A stretch of DNA of 22,793 bases from Endomicrobiellum devescovinae (GTDB taxonomy: Bacteria; Elusimicrobiota; Endomicrobiia; Endomicrobiales; Endomicrobiaceae). Where the stretch lies: assembly GCA_031255495.1 (NCBI GenBank), contig JAIRSK010000039.1, forward strand, positions 1-22,793, in the 5' to 3' direction. Every line of letters starts with the position of its first letter. Positions within the stretch are counted from its first letter, which is position 1. A program made the position numbers and the translations under genes. This document shows positions 1 to 6,533 of this stretch, in pieces. The notes under the pieces are model-generated. The model was not told the origin of the DNA. It made no database searches and was given only the letters and a program-made list of their open reading frames with translations.

Positions 1-119
1 ATGTAACGATGGAGATAGAGTTGATAATGCCAGTGGCGATGGAGCCGCAGTTGAGGTTTGCAATAAGGGAAGGTGGAAGGACTGTAGGTTCAGGCGTTGT
101 TACTGAAATTTTGGAATAA
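1..119 (+). CDS. tuf: Elongation factor Tu, C-terminal end (partial)
   Basis: This is the 3' end of a gene that begins before the window; the frame runs from base 3 to the TAA at 117-119. The 38 visible residues include IELIMPVAMEPQLRFAIREG and end GRTVGSGVVTEILE, the C-terminal end of EF-Tu domain 3. EF-Tu is the GTPase that delivers aminoacyl-tRNA to the ribosomal A site. tuf immediately before rpsJ is the classic end of the str operon (rpsL-rpsG-fusA-tuf). A terminator and a new promoter separate it from rpsJ, so it belongs to the upstream transcription unit. Nothing can be said about the GTPase domain, which lies outside. Confidence 0.95.
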   Translation, partial: VTMEIELIMPVAMEPQLRFAIREGGRTVGSGVVTEILE

Positions 120-138
120 GATAGCTTTTAAATCAGAC

Positions 139-165
139 CCCGAATAAGTAAATTATTCGGGTTTT
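139..165 (+). terminator. Intrinsic terminator after tuf
   Basis: A 9-bp perfect stem (CCCGAATAA at 139-147 with TTATTCGGG at 153-161) encloses a 5-base loop and is followed by TTTT. It starts 20 bases after the tuf stop, as expected for a rho-independent terminator ending the str operon. The T-run is short, so some readthrough into the S10 operon is possible. Confidence 0.75.
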
Positions 166-167
166 GA

Positions 168-197
168 TTGACAAATAAGCCTGTTTTAGTATAAAAT
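168..197 (+). promoter_or_regulatory. Sigma-70-type promoter of the S10-spc cluster
   Basis: A perfect -35 box TTGACA (168-173) is followed, after 16 bases, by TATAAA (190-195) within a TATAAAAT stretch. It lies directly after the tuf terminator and about 40 bases before rpsJ. The predicted 5' leader is only about 30 bases, too short for the long L4-binding leader of the E. coli S10 operon. The boxes are read directly; activity is inferred. Confidence 0.65.
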
Positions 198-234
198 ATA
201 CTTTCATCATCAAAATTAAATAGGGTTAAAATTT

Positions 235-561
235 ATGGTAAATGAAAAAGCAGTAGCGACTCAACGTTTGAGAATTAAGTTACGTGCATACGATCATAAA
301 ATGTTAGATGATTCGCTTGCAAAGATAGTAGAAACATCAAGACGTACAGGTGCGGCAATAACCGGACCGATACTTTTGCCTACTAACATTAAAAAGTACA
401 CAGTAAATAGATCTGTGCATACTGACAAAAAATCTCGTGAACAATTTGAAATGAGAATTCATAAGAGATTGGTTGACATCCGCGAACCTTCTTCAAAAAC
501 AGTTGAAGAACTTATGAAGCTTGATTTGCCTGCAGGTGTTGATATTGAAATCAAGATGTAA
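235..561 (+). CDS. rpsJ: 30S ribosomal protein S10 (uS10)
   Basis: Small-subunit head protein of the 3' domain of 16S rRNA; in E. coli it also acts as NusE in antitermination complexes. The 108 residues are close to the usual 102-105. The pattern is typical: RLRIKLRAYDHKMLD near the N-terminus, TGAAITGPILLPT in the middle, and VHTDKKSREQFEMRIHKR then LPAGVDIEI at the end. An AGGG (222-225) nine bases before the ATG serves as ribosome binding site. It is the first gene of the S10 operon and follows its promoter directly. Nothing is unusual in the protein. Confidence 0.97.
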   Translation: MVNEKAVATQRLRIKLRAYDHKMLDDSLAKIVETSRRTGAAITGPILLPTNIKKYTVNRSVHTDKKSREQFEMRIHKRLVDIREPSSKTVEELMKLDLPAGVDIEIKM

Positions 562-592
562 GTAAATAACGAAAAAACAGTAGAGAGATAAT

Positions 593-1267
593 ATGTTAAA
601 ATCAATCATTGGAAAAAAAGTAGGCATGACGCAGGTTTTTGACGATAAAGGAAATCTTATACCTGTAACTGTAGTAGAAGCTGGACCTTGTGTAGTAACA
701 GGAGTACGTACAGCTGAAAAAGACGGGTATACCGCAGTTCAGCTTGGTTTTGACAATGCTAAAGAAAAAAATCTTAACAAATCAAAGATGGGGTTGTTCA
801 AAAAGAATAATATTGCTCCCAAAAAAGTTGTTAAAGAGTTTAGAGTTGCAGATGTAGCCGAATTTTCTGTAGGACAAGAAATAAAAGCTGACATTTTTAA
901 AGCTGGCGACTATGTGGACGTTTCTGCAGTAACAAAAGGTAAGGGATATGCAGGCGTTATAAAAAGACATAATTTTGGCATGCAGCCTACAACACATGGT
1001 CAGTCTGATAGAACCAGAGCAAGAGGGTCTAGCGGTGGACAGGGACCTCAGAAAGTGTTGAAGGGTATGAGAATGTCTGGACATTTAGGCAACGAATTTG
1101 TTACAATACAAAAATTGCTCGTCGTAAATGTTGACGCAGAAAAAAATGTTTTGCTTATTAAGGGTGCTGTTCCTGCCGTTAAGACGGGAACATTGTTTAT
1201 AAGCAATACGCTTAAAAAGATTCCTGTTGTTAAAGAAATAAAAAATAAAAATAATAAGAAAAAATAA
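593..1267 (+). CDS. rplC: 50S ribosomal protein L3 (uL3)
   Basis: An early-assembling large-subunit protein that reaches toward the peptidyl transferase centre. The start IIGKKVGMTQVFDDKG and the central FGMQPTTHGQSDRTRARGSS followed by KVLKGMRMSGHLGNE are hallmark L3 segments. At 224 residues it is longer than E. coli L3 (209), mostly because of a Lys/Asn-rich tail ending KNKNNKKK, encoded by an A-rich tract that may vary in length. It lies 31 bases after rpsJ. In nearly all bacteria rplD would follow at once; here about 400 bases with another ORF intervene. Confidence 0.97.
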   Translation: MLKSIIGKKVGMTQVFDDKGNLIPVTVVEAGPCVVTGVRTAEKDGYTAVQLGFDNAKEKNLNKSKMGLFKKNNIAPKKVVKEFRVADVAEFSVGQEIKADIFKAGDYVDVSAVTKGKGYAGVIKRHNFGMQPTTHGQSDRTRARGSSGGQGPQKVLKGMRMSGHLGNEFVTIQKLLVVNVDAEKNVLLIKGAVPAVKTGTLFISNTLKKIPVVKEIKNKNNKKK

Positions 1268-1314
1268 ACTACCAAACAGTAGTTGTGGGGCATCATAAAG
1301 CTAGTGCAAAAAAT

Positions 1315-1320
1315 GGAAGG
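1315..1320 (+). promoter_or_regulatory. Shine-Dalgarno site of the inserted ORF
   Basis: GGAAGG lies eight bases before a GTG codon at 1329. This is good spacing and a good match, and it supports translation of the ORF between rplC and rplD from GTG. A TTG at 1332 is the alternative start. The 61-base gap before it also holds a weak hairpin (AACTAC 1267-1272 with GTAGTT 1279-1284). Confidence 0.5.
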
Positions 1321-1328
1321 TAGCAAAA

Positions 1329-1703
1329 GTGTTGAGAAGCTTTATTTTGAAGTGGAGTTGTTTATTGTTAGGATTGTTTCTTTTTCTTGTCTTGAACGTT
1401 GATGCGCAGATGTTAAATATCAGTATTGACGATGTTGAAATTGAAAAATGTGTTCGTCTTGTCGCAGAGTGTTCTTATCTTAACAATTTCAATGTTCATT
1501 ATTGTTGTTTCATAGATCAACAGGTTTCTGAATGTTTTGAGGAAGTAGAGAAAGTAAAAGCTAAACCTACTCCATATCATAAATTTTTTATTAGAGCTCG
1601 CTCTATTGAGACAGGGGAAAAATTTAAAGTAAAATGTGTAAGGAAGAATAATAATTATTGGAAAGAGAGAGAAAATGAAGACAATAGGGATTTGTATTTA
1701 TAA
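1329..1703 (+). CDS. Unrecognised small secreted or anchored Cys-rich protein
   Basis: I do not recognise this 124-residue product. Its N-terminus looks like a Sec signal peptide: basic residues R3 and K8, a hydrophobic core LLLGLFLFLVL at about 12-22, then VDA|Q, a plausible signal peptidase I site after A26. The remaining ~98 residues hold six cysteines (C41, C48, C59, C60, C69, C103), an even number suited to disulfides outside the cytoplasm, and a charged Lys/Asn/Glu-rich tail. If uncleaved, the core would be a single N-terminal membrane anchor. The GTG start has a well-placed GGAAGG. Codons end mostly in A or T like the neighbours. The last nine codons overlap the start of rplD by 29 bases, so the two may be translationally coupled. 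A secreted protein is unexpected here. A lineage-specific gene inserted into the operon is the simplest reading; a chance ORF in a long spacer is the alternative. Confidence 0.6.
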   Translation: MLRSFILKWSCLLLGLFLFLVLNVDAQMLNISIDDVEIEKCVRLVAECSYLNNFNVHYCCFIDQQVSECFEEVEKVKAKPTPYHKFFIRARSIETGEKFKVKCVRKNNNYWKERENEDNRDLYL

Positions 1704-2304
1704 CGCAAAAGGTCAAGAAAAAGGAAAGATGGAACTTCCTGCTTTTTTTAATACGGAAGTTTCCCATGCTCTTTTGCACGAAATTACAACAGCATATTTA
1801 AATAATCAAAGAGCTGGAACGCATAAGACAAAAACAAGAGGCGAAGTGTCTTTCTCGGGAGCAAAACCTTGGAAACAAAAAGGTACGGGTAATGCTCGCG
1901 CGGGACAGAGAAATTCTCCTTTGTGGAGAAAGGGTGGAATCATTTTTGGTCCTCAGCCTAGAGATTATTATACAAAGATGTCAAAACAAAAAAGAAAACT
2001 TTCTTTGAGCATGGCTCTTTCAGCCCAATTGCAGAACGGCAACGTCATAGTTTTAGACTCTGTAAATCTTGATGAAGCTAGAACAAAAAAAGTTGCGGAG
2101 CTTTTGAAAAATCTTAAGCTTGAGGGTAAAAAAGTTGTTTTTGCAGTTTCTCACGACGCAGATTTTAGACTTGCAGCAAGAAATATAAAAAATGTAGTAG
2201 TAGAAAACATAAAGAATATCAACGCGTATCAAGTTCTTTGGGCAGATAAATTGGTTCTTACGCCTGAAGCGGTTGATTCAATAAAAGAAAGACAATCCAT
2301 ATAA
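1675..2304 (+). CDS. rplD: 50S ribosomal protein L4 (uL4)
   Basis: Large-subunit protein whose loop lines the nascent peptide exit tunnel; in gamma-proteobacteria it also represses the S10 operon. Residues of the tunnel loop are clear: GEVSFSGAKPWKQKGTGNAR followed by GQRNSPLWRKGG and FGPQPRDY. The 209 residues compare with about 201-207 elsewhere. The ATG at 1675 is preceded by a purine-rich GGAAAGAGAGAG and lies inside the 3' end of the upstream ORF. The stop codon sits in the loop of a terminator-like hairpin. With only about 30 bases of leader before rpsJ, E. coli-type L4 leader control is unlikely. Confidence 0.97.
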   Translation: MKTIGICIYNAKGQEKGKMELPAFFNTEVSHALLHEITTAYLNNQRAGTHKTKTRGEVSFSGAKPWKQKGTGNARAGQRNSPLWRKGGIIFGPQPRDYYTKMSKQKRKLSLSMALSAQLQNGNVIVLDSVNLDEARTKKVAELLKNLKLEGKKVVFAVSHDADFRLAARNIKNVVVENIKNINAYQVLWADKLVLTPEAVDSIKERQSI

Positions 2305-2320
2305 GAGATTGTCTTTTATT
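2288..2320 (+). terminator. Hairpin over the rplD stop codon (attenuator candidate)
   Basis: A 10-bp perfect stem (AAAGACAATC at 2288-2297 with GATTGTCTTT at 2307-2316) has a 9-base loop containing the rplD TAA and is followed by T-ATT. The T-run is weak, so full termination is doubtful. Ribosomes finishing rplD would melt it, so it may tie downstream transcription or RNA decay to L4 translation. Structure is seen; function is inferred. Confidence 0.4.
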
Positions 2321-2334
2321 ATTAGGAAATGACA

Positions 2335-2622
2335 ATGGATATGAGAAATATTATTAAGAAACCTATCGTAACGGAAAAAGCTGCTGTTTTGAAAGAAAAA
2401 CACAACAAATATACTTTTGTTGTAGATAAAGACGCCAACAAGTTCCAGATAAAACAGGCTGTTGAGTCTTTGTTTAATGTAAAAGTTGAAAGCGTTCATA
2501 CTTCTAACTATTTGGGAAAGAGCAAGAGAATGGGTATGCATGCAGGATACAGAAGCGATTGGAAGAAAGCTATAGTAAAACTTGGCGAGGGTCAAGAAAT
2601 TCAAATGGTCGAAGAGGCTTAA
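2335..2622 (+). CDS. rplW: 50S ribosomal protein L23 (uL23)
   Basis: Large-subunit protein at the polypeptide exit, a docking site for trigger factor and SRP. The start MDMRNIIKKPIVTEKAA and the segment KYTFVVDKDANKFQIKQAVE are typical, and the length (95 residues from this start) matches the family. I chose the ATG at 2335 because the only Shine-Dalgarno, AGGA at 2324-2327, lies seven bases before it. The in-frame ATG at 2329 would leave one base of spacing. A third ATG at 2341 is also possible. Its stop is followed by a 120-base structured spacer before rplB. Confidence 0.95.
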   Translation: MDMRNIIKKPIVTEKAAVLKEKHNKYTFVVDKDANKFQIKQAVESLFNVKVESVHTSNYLGKSKRMGMHAGYRSDWKKAIVKLGEGQEIQMVEEA

Positions 2623-2641
2623 TTAAATAAGCTTAGTGGAC

Positions 2642-2697
2642 AGCAATCAAGAAACGATTGCTAAAGAAACAAATATGGGCGTGCATAGATATATGCA
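2642..2697 (+). other. Structured rplW-rplB spacer with two hairpins
   Basis: The 120-base gap contains AGCAATC (2642-2648) pairing with GATTGCT (2656-2662), and TGCATA (2682-2687) pairing with TATGCA (2692-2697) around a GATA tetraloop. GGGC (2677-2680) could pair with GCCC (2722-2725) to enclose the second hairpin. GCTTAG occurs near both ends (2631-2636 and 2717-2722). No T-runs follow, so these are not terminators; a processing or regulatory site is conceivable. Confidence 0.4.
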
Positions 2698-2742
2698 ATT
2701 TAAACATGATAGAGTTGCTTAGCCCGATAACAGGAAAAAGAA

Positions 2743-3579
2743 ATGCCGATTAAAACATTTAAACCGTACACTCAGTCTAGAAGACAGATGTCAGTTTCAG
2801 ATTTTTCTGATATTACAAAAACAGAGCCTGAAAAATCCTTAACCAGAATTATAAAGAAAAAAGGTGGTCGTAACAATACTGGTCAAGTAATGGTTCGCTT
2901 TAGAGGTGGCGGTCATAAAAGATTTTACAGAATAATAGATTTCAAAAGAGATAAATTCAATATTCCTGCCGAAGTAATAGCAATTGAATACGATCCTAAC
3001 CGTTCAAGCAGAATAGCGCTTCTGCAATATCAAGACGGAGAAAAAAGATATATAATTCAGCCTGTGGGCGTAAAAGTTGGAGATTCCTTGATGTCCGGAC
3101 CGGATGCCGAGATAAAACCGGGAAGCTCTCTTCCTCTTACGAATATTCCCGTAGGTACTTTCATACATAACTTGGAACTTGCCGCAGGTAAAGGCGGGCA
3201 GCTTGTTCGTTCAGCTGGAGCTTCGGCTCAGCTGCTTGCTAAAGAAGGCGATTATGCTCACGTAAGAATGCCTTCTGGCGAAATAAGGCTTATCCGAGTA
3301 AATTGTTACGCAACAATAGGTCAGGTAGGAAATTTAGACCATGAAAATATTACGGTAGGATCTGCAGGAAGAAATCGCCACATTGGTAAAAAGCCTCATG
3401 TTCGCGGAACTGCAATGAACTCTGTTGACCATCCTCATGGAGGAGGCAGAGGTAGATCTAAAGGTAACAACCAACCCAGAAGCCCTTGGAACCAACCTGC
3501 TAAAGGTTTCAAGACAAGACCTAAGAAAGTTTGGGATTGGGTAATAGTAAGCCATCGTAATAAAGCTAAGAAGCAATAA
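2743..3579 (+). CDS. rplB: 50S ribosomal protein L2 (uL2)
   Basis: One of the most conserved ribosomal proteins, needed for subunit association and close to the peptidyl transferase centre. The 278 residues compare with 273 in E. coli. The domains are in order: the N-terminal extension MPIKTFKPYTQSRRQMS, an OB-fold around GHKRFYRIIDFKRDKFNIPA, an SH3-like domain ending near GQVGNLDHENITVGSAGRNR, and the C-terminal NSVDHPHGGGRGRSKGN with the conserved histidine. AGGAAAAAG before the ATG serves as ribosome binding site. No oddities. Confidence 0.98.
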   Translation: MPIKTFKPYTQSRRQMSVSDFSDITKTEPEKSLTRIIKKKGGRNNTGQVMVRFRGGGHKRFYRIIDFKRDKFNIPAEVIAIEYDPNRSSRIALLQYQDGEKRYIIQPVGVKVGDSLMSGPDAEIKPGSSLPLTNIPVGTFIHNLELAAGKGGQLVRSAGASAQLLAKEGDYAHVRMPSGEIRLIRVNCYATIGQVGNLDHENITVGSAGRNRHIGKKPHVRGTAMNSVDHPHGGGRGRSKGNNQPRSPWNQPAKGFKTRPKKVWDWVIVSHRNKAKKQ

Positions 3580-3602
3580 GAAGTAAGCGGAGGAAAAAAT
3601 AA

Positions 3603-3887
3603 ATGAGTCGTTCGACGAAAAAAGGTCCATATGTTGATGAAAAGCTTTTGAAGAAAATGCAAAAGCTTAACGAAGCTGGAGATAAAAAAGTTATAAAGAC
3701 GTGGGCAAGATCAAGTGTTATAACTCCAGAATTCGTAGGTCATACTGTAGCAATACATAATGGCAAGAAATTTTTACCTATATTTATATCGGAACAAATG
3801 GTAGGTCATAAGCTTGGCGAATTTGCTCCGACAAGAGTTTTTAAAGGTCACGGCGGAATGACAAAGCAGGAAACATCTCTAACGTAA
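3603..3887 (+). CDS. rpsS: 30S ribosomal protein S19 (uS19)
   Basis: A head protein of the small subunit that pairs with S13 and contacts 23S rRNA in a bridge. The 94 residues begin MSRSTKKGPYVDEKLLKKM and contain TWARSSVITPEFVGHTVAIH and GHKLGEFAPTRVFKGHGG, all family hallmarks. A strong GGAGG lies just before the ATG. It follows rplB by 23 bases. Its normal position between rplB and rplV is kept. Confidence 0.98.
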   Translation: MSRSTKKGPYVDEKLLKKMQKLNEAGDKKVIKTWARSSVITPEFVGHTVAIHNGKKFLPIFISEQMVGHKLGEFAPTRVFKGHGGMTKQETSLT

Positions 3888-3968
3888 AATAAACATCTTG
3901 AGCTTTAAAAACATAAACAGACAATGGTCGCTGTAAGGCGATTTCAAACAGAGAAAAAGGATATAAAG

Positions 3969-4358
3969 ATGGAAGCAAAGGCAACAGCAAAATTTGTTAG
4001 ATATACTCCAAGAAAAGTTAATCAAGTTCTTTCTCTTATCAGAAATAAAAAAGTTGAGAAAGCGTTTGAAGTTCTTTCTTTTCTTCCTAAGTCTGCTGCG
4101 ACGCTCGTTGAAAAAGTTTTAAAAAGCGCGACTGCAAATTCAGGAAAGCTAAATGACTTTTCAAAACTAAAAGTTAAAGAAGCTTGGGTAGGCAATGGAC
4201 CTATATTGAAAAGAATGAGACCTGGTCCGCAGGGCAGAGGTATGCCGATAAAGAAGAGAACGGCTCATCTTACGATAATCGTTACCGATGCAGGTGTTTC
4301 TGACGGAAAGAGAAAGAAAAAAGCGTCTAAAATGGTAAAAGCCGTTGAATCAAAGTAA
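3969..4358 (+). CDS. rplV: 50S ribosomal protein L22 (uL22)
   Basis: Large-subunit protein whose beta-hairpin reaches into the exit tunnel. From the ATG at 3969 the product is 129 residues, starting MEAKATAKFVRYTPRKVNQV. The hairpin region ILKRMRPGPQGRGMPIKKRT and the strand HLTIIV are clear. I prefer 3969 because AAGGA (3957-3961) is seven bases before it and this start matches the family. An in-frame ATG at 3924 would add 15 residues without family likeness and has no Shine-Dalgarno. The tail after HLTIIVTDA is Lys-rich and somewhat longer than in E. coli (110 residues). Confidence 0.95.
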   Translation: MEAKATAKFVRYTPRKVNQVLSLIRNKKVEKAFEVLSFLPKSAATLVEKVLKSATANSGKLNDFSKLKVKEAWVGNGPILKRMRPGPQGRGMPIKKRTAHLTIIVTDAGVSDGKRKKKASKMVKAVESK

Positions 4359-4387
4359 GATAAAATTTTTTAGGAAAGGTAGAAAAC

Positions 4388-5101
4388 ATGGGTCATAAAG
4401 TACACCCCAAAAGCGTAAGATTAGGATATATTAAAGATTGGGAATCTAAATGGTTTAATTTAAAAGAGATGCCCGATTTTATAGAAGAAGATCGTCGCAT
4501 AAGAGTTTATTTAAAAAACAAACTCAAATTGGCTTCCGTGTCTAAAATTGTTATTGAAAGACCTGGAAAATATTTGCGAGTAAATATTTATACTTCTCGT
4601 CCTGGAATTGTTATCGGTAAAGGCGGGCAAGGAATAGAAAATTTGAGAAAAGAAGTTGAATCCATGACTATGAAAAAAACTTTCGTAAATGTTATGGAAA
4701 TAAAAAGAGCTGAAATTGATGCTCAGCTTGCAGCTGAAAGCATAGCATTTCAGTTGGAAAAACAGATAGCGTTCAGAAGAGCAATGAAGAAAACTATTGA
4801 AAAAGCTATGGCTGCAGGTGCCCAAGGAATAAAAGTTATGGTTTCTGGAAGACTTGGGGGAGCAGAAATTGCAAGAACTGAGTGGCTTAAAGAAGGAAGA
4901 ATCCCTTTACAGACTTTCAGAGCTGACATAGATTATGGTTTTTCTGAAGCATATACAACGATGGGTCAGATCGGTGTTAAAGTTTGGATATTTAAAAAAG
5001 AACTTTTCAAGAAAACAGCTAAAGAATTGCTTGAAGAAGCAAAGCTTGTTGATACGACTACATCATCTGAACAAGCGCTCAATCAGGAAGAATCCAAATA
5101 A
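4388..5101 (+). CDS. rpsC: 30S ribosomal protein S3 (uS3)
   Basis: Small-subunit protein at the mRNA entry channel, with helicase-like activity together with S4 and S5. The 237 residues compare with 233 in E. coli. It starts MGHKVHPKSVRLGYIKDWES. The type II KH domain carries the RNA-binding GxxG loop as GKGG at 77-80 (after RPGIVI). The C-terminal domain contains VSGRLGGAEIARTEW and the conserved LQTFRADIDYG. The last ~20 residues are an acidic, Gln/Ser-rich tail, which is usually variable. AGGAAAGG (4372-4379) gives a strong ribosome binding site eight bases before the ATG. Confidence 0.98.
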   Translation: MGHKVHPKSVRLGYIKDWESKWFNLKEMPDFIEEDRRIRVYLKNKLKLASVSKIVIERPGKYLRVNIYTSRPGIVIGKGGQGIENLRKEVESMTMKKTFVNVMEIKRAEIDAQLAAESIAFQLEKQIAFRRAMKKTIEKAMAAGAQGIKVMVSGRLGGAEIARTEWLKEGRIPLQTFRADIDYGFSEAYTTMGQIGVKVWIFKKELFKKTAKELLEEAKLVDTTTSSEQALNQEESK

Positions 5102-5132
5102 ATTTTAAGACATAAAGACAGAGGACATTTAT

Positions 5133-5546
5133 ATGTTGATGCCAAAAAGAGTTAAATATAGAAAGACGCACAGGGGAAGAATGAAAGGTAAAGCTAAAGG
5201 CGGTACCTTTTTGGCTTTTGGTAAGTATGGTCTTCAAGCTCTTGAACCTGTATGGATAAACAGCAATCAAATAGAAGCAGCGCGCGTTACGCTTGCTAGA
5301 TTTATAAAGAAAGGCGGAAAGGTTTGGGTCAGAATATTCCCTGATAAACCAATCACAAAAAAGCCTGCAGAAACGAGAATGGGTAAAGGAAAAGGCGATC
5401 CGCAGTTTTGGGTTGCTGTAGTAAAGCCAGGAAGAATAATGTTTGAAATGGAAGGTATTCCAGAAGCTGAAGCAAGAAAAGCTTTGACTCTTGCTTCAAA
5501 CAAACTTCCTATACACACAAAAATTTTAGTCAGAGCAGATATTTGA
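5133..5546 (+). CDS. rplP: 50S ribosomal protein L16 (uL16)
   Basis: Large-subunit protein next to the A-site tRNA elbow. The 137 residues start MLMPKRVKYRKTHRGRMKGK and include QIEAARVTLARFIKKGGKVW and ETRMGKGKGDPQFWVAVVKP, where the arginine after ET matches the region hydroxylated by YcfD in E. coli. GAGGA (5121-5125) lies seven bases before the ATG at 5133, which supports this start over the ATG two codons later. Length and order (rpsC-rplP-rpmC) are normal. Confidence 0.98.
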   Translation: MLMPKRVKYRKTHRGRMKGKAKGGTFLAFGKYGLQALEPVWINSNQIEAARVTLARFIKKGGKVWVRIFPDKPITKKPAETRMGKGKGDPQFWVAVVKPGRIMFEMEGIPEAEARKALTLASNKLPIHTKILVRADI

Positions 5547-5553
5547 GGATAAG

Positions 5554-5757
5554 ATGAAAAGTAAACTTTGGAATGATATAAAGAATATGGCGGACGTAGA
5601 GCTTAGCGCAAAGCTTAGTGAATTGCAGGATAAGCTTTTCAAATTAAAGTTCCGTCATTCGACGGCTCCTGTAAAAAATCCTCTTGAAATAAGAGAGATT
5701 AAAAGAAATATTGCAAGGATTAAAACTCTTATAGCTCAGAAGAAAGAGTCCAAATAA
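5554..5757 (+). CDS. rpmC: 50S ribosomal protein L29 (uL29)
   Basis: A small all-helical protein near the exit tunnel, neighbouring L23. The 67 residues fit the family (63-70). The second-helix signature LFKLKFRHSTAPVKNPLEIR and then REIKRNIARIKTLIAQK are diagnostic. It starts seven bases after the rplP stop, with GAGGAT overlapping the rplP stop as ribosome binding site, so the two genes are probably translationally coupled. Confidence 0.97.
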   Translation: MKSKLWNDIKNMADVELSAKLSELQDKLFKLKFRHSTAPVKNPLEIREIKRNIARIKTLIAQKKESK

Positions 5758-5779
5758 GACAAAATAATAGGAAGGAACA

Positions 5780-6043
5780 ATGTCAGAACGTGGAAAACGC
5801 AAGAGCCGTATAGGCATAGTTGTAAGTGATAAAAGTGACAAAACAAGATTGGTTTCTATAGAGAGAACATACCGTCATTCTTTGTACGGTCGCGTTCTTC
5901 GCAGCAAAAATAAATTTGCCGTGCACGACGAAAAGAATGAATCTCATCTAGGCGATAAAGTTGAAATAATGGAATCAAGACCGATGTCAAAGATGAAAAG
6001 ATGGGTTTTGGTAAAAGTCATAAATAAAGCGGCAGAAATCTAA
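5780..6043 (+). CDS. rpsQ: 30S ribosomal protein S17 (uS17)
   Basis: Primary 16S rRNA-binding protein with an OB fold. The 87 residues include GIVVSDKSDKTRLVSIERTY and the loop HSLYGRVLRSKNKFAVHDE, then GDKVEIMESRPMSKMKRWVL, which is the standard S17 layout. AGGAAGGA precedes the ATG. It follows rpmC by 22 bases, in canonical order. Confidence 0.97.
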   Translation: MSERGKRKSRIGIVVSDKSDKTRLVSIERTYRHSLYGRVLRSKNKFAVHDEKNESHLGDKVEIMESRPMSKMKRWVLVKVINKAAEI

Positions 6044-6070
6044 AAAATAAGTTTAACGAAGGATACCGTA

Positions 6071-6439
6071 ATGATTCAGGAAAGATCTATTTTAAACGTA
6101 GCAGATAACTCAGGAGCAAAAAAAATTCGCTGTTTCAGAGTAACAAAAGGTATGAAGCGTCGTTATGCAAGCATCGGTGACGTAATACATGCGTCTGTAC
6201 AAGATGCTTTGCCGCACGGAAATATAAAGAAGGGCGAAGTTGTTAAAGCTGTAATTGTTCGCACAGTGAAAGAAATTCGCCGCGCAGACGGAACTTATAT
6301 AAAGTTTGATGACAATGCAGCCGTTATTATTAACGATGAAGGTGAACCAAAGGGTACTCGTATTTTCGGACCAGTTGCAAGAGAGCTTAGAGAGAATAAT
6401 TATCTTAAGATAATCTCTTTGGCGCCAGAAGTAATATAA
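6071..6439 (+). CDS. rplN: 50S ribosomal protein L14 (uL14)
   Basis: Large-subunit protein at the subunit interface, and the binding site of the silencing factor RsfS in bacteria. Exactly 122 residues, the usual length. It opens MIQERSILNVADNSGAKKIR, contains GDVIHASVQDALPHGNIKKG and VIVRTVKEIRRADGTYIKFD, and ends FGPVARELRENNYLKIISLA. All are textbook L14 segments. GAAGGA ends nine bases before the ATG. No anomalies. Confidence 0.98.
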   Translation: MIQERSILNVADNSGAKKIRCFRVTKGMKRRYASIGDVIHASVQDALPHGNIKKGEVVKAVIVRTVKEIRRADGTYIKFDDNAAVIINDEGEPKGTRIFGPVARELRENNYLKIISLAPEVI

Positions 6440-6442
6440 ATC

Positions 6443-6521
6443 TTTTGTTTTCTGCTTTCTATTGGTAAAAGCGGAACTAATTAAAAGACATATATAAAGA
6501 ATAGATAGGCGAAAAACAAAA
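6443..6521 (+). other. rplN-rplX spacer with long-range inverted repeat
   Basis: The 94-base gap is long for this operon. TTTTGTTTT at 6443-6451 is perfectly complementary to AAAACAAAA at 6513-6521, with further partial pairing inward (GC 6454-6455 with GC 6509-6510). The right arm ends two bases before the AGGA (6523-6526) of rplX, so folding could affect rplX initiation. Being A/T-only, the pairing is weak and may be fortuitous. Confidence 0.25.
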
Positions 6522-6533
6522 CAGGATAACAAA

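Noticed and set aside
1048..1326. - strand frame with a hydrophobic segment near the rplC end
   Set aside because: Mostly antisense to rplC; the hydrophobicity comes from the A-rich Lys codons of the L3 tail read backwards.
3924..3968. Upstream ATG extension of rplV
   Set aside because: No Shine-Dalgarno before 3924 and the added 15 residues are not part of L22; the ATG at 3969 has a well-spaced AAGGA.
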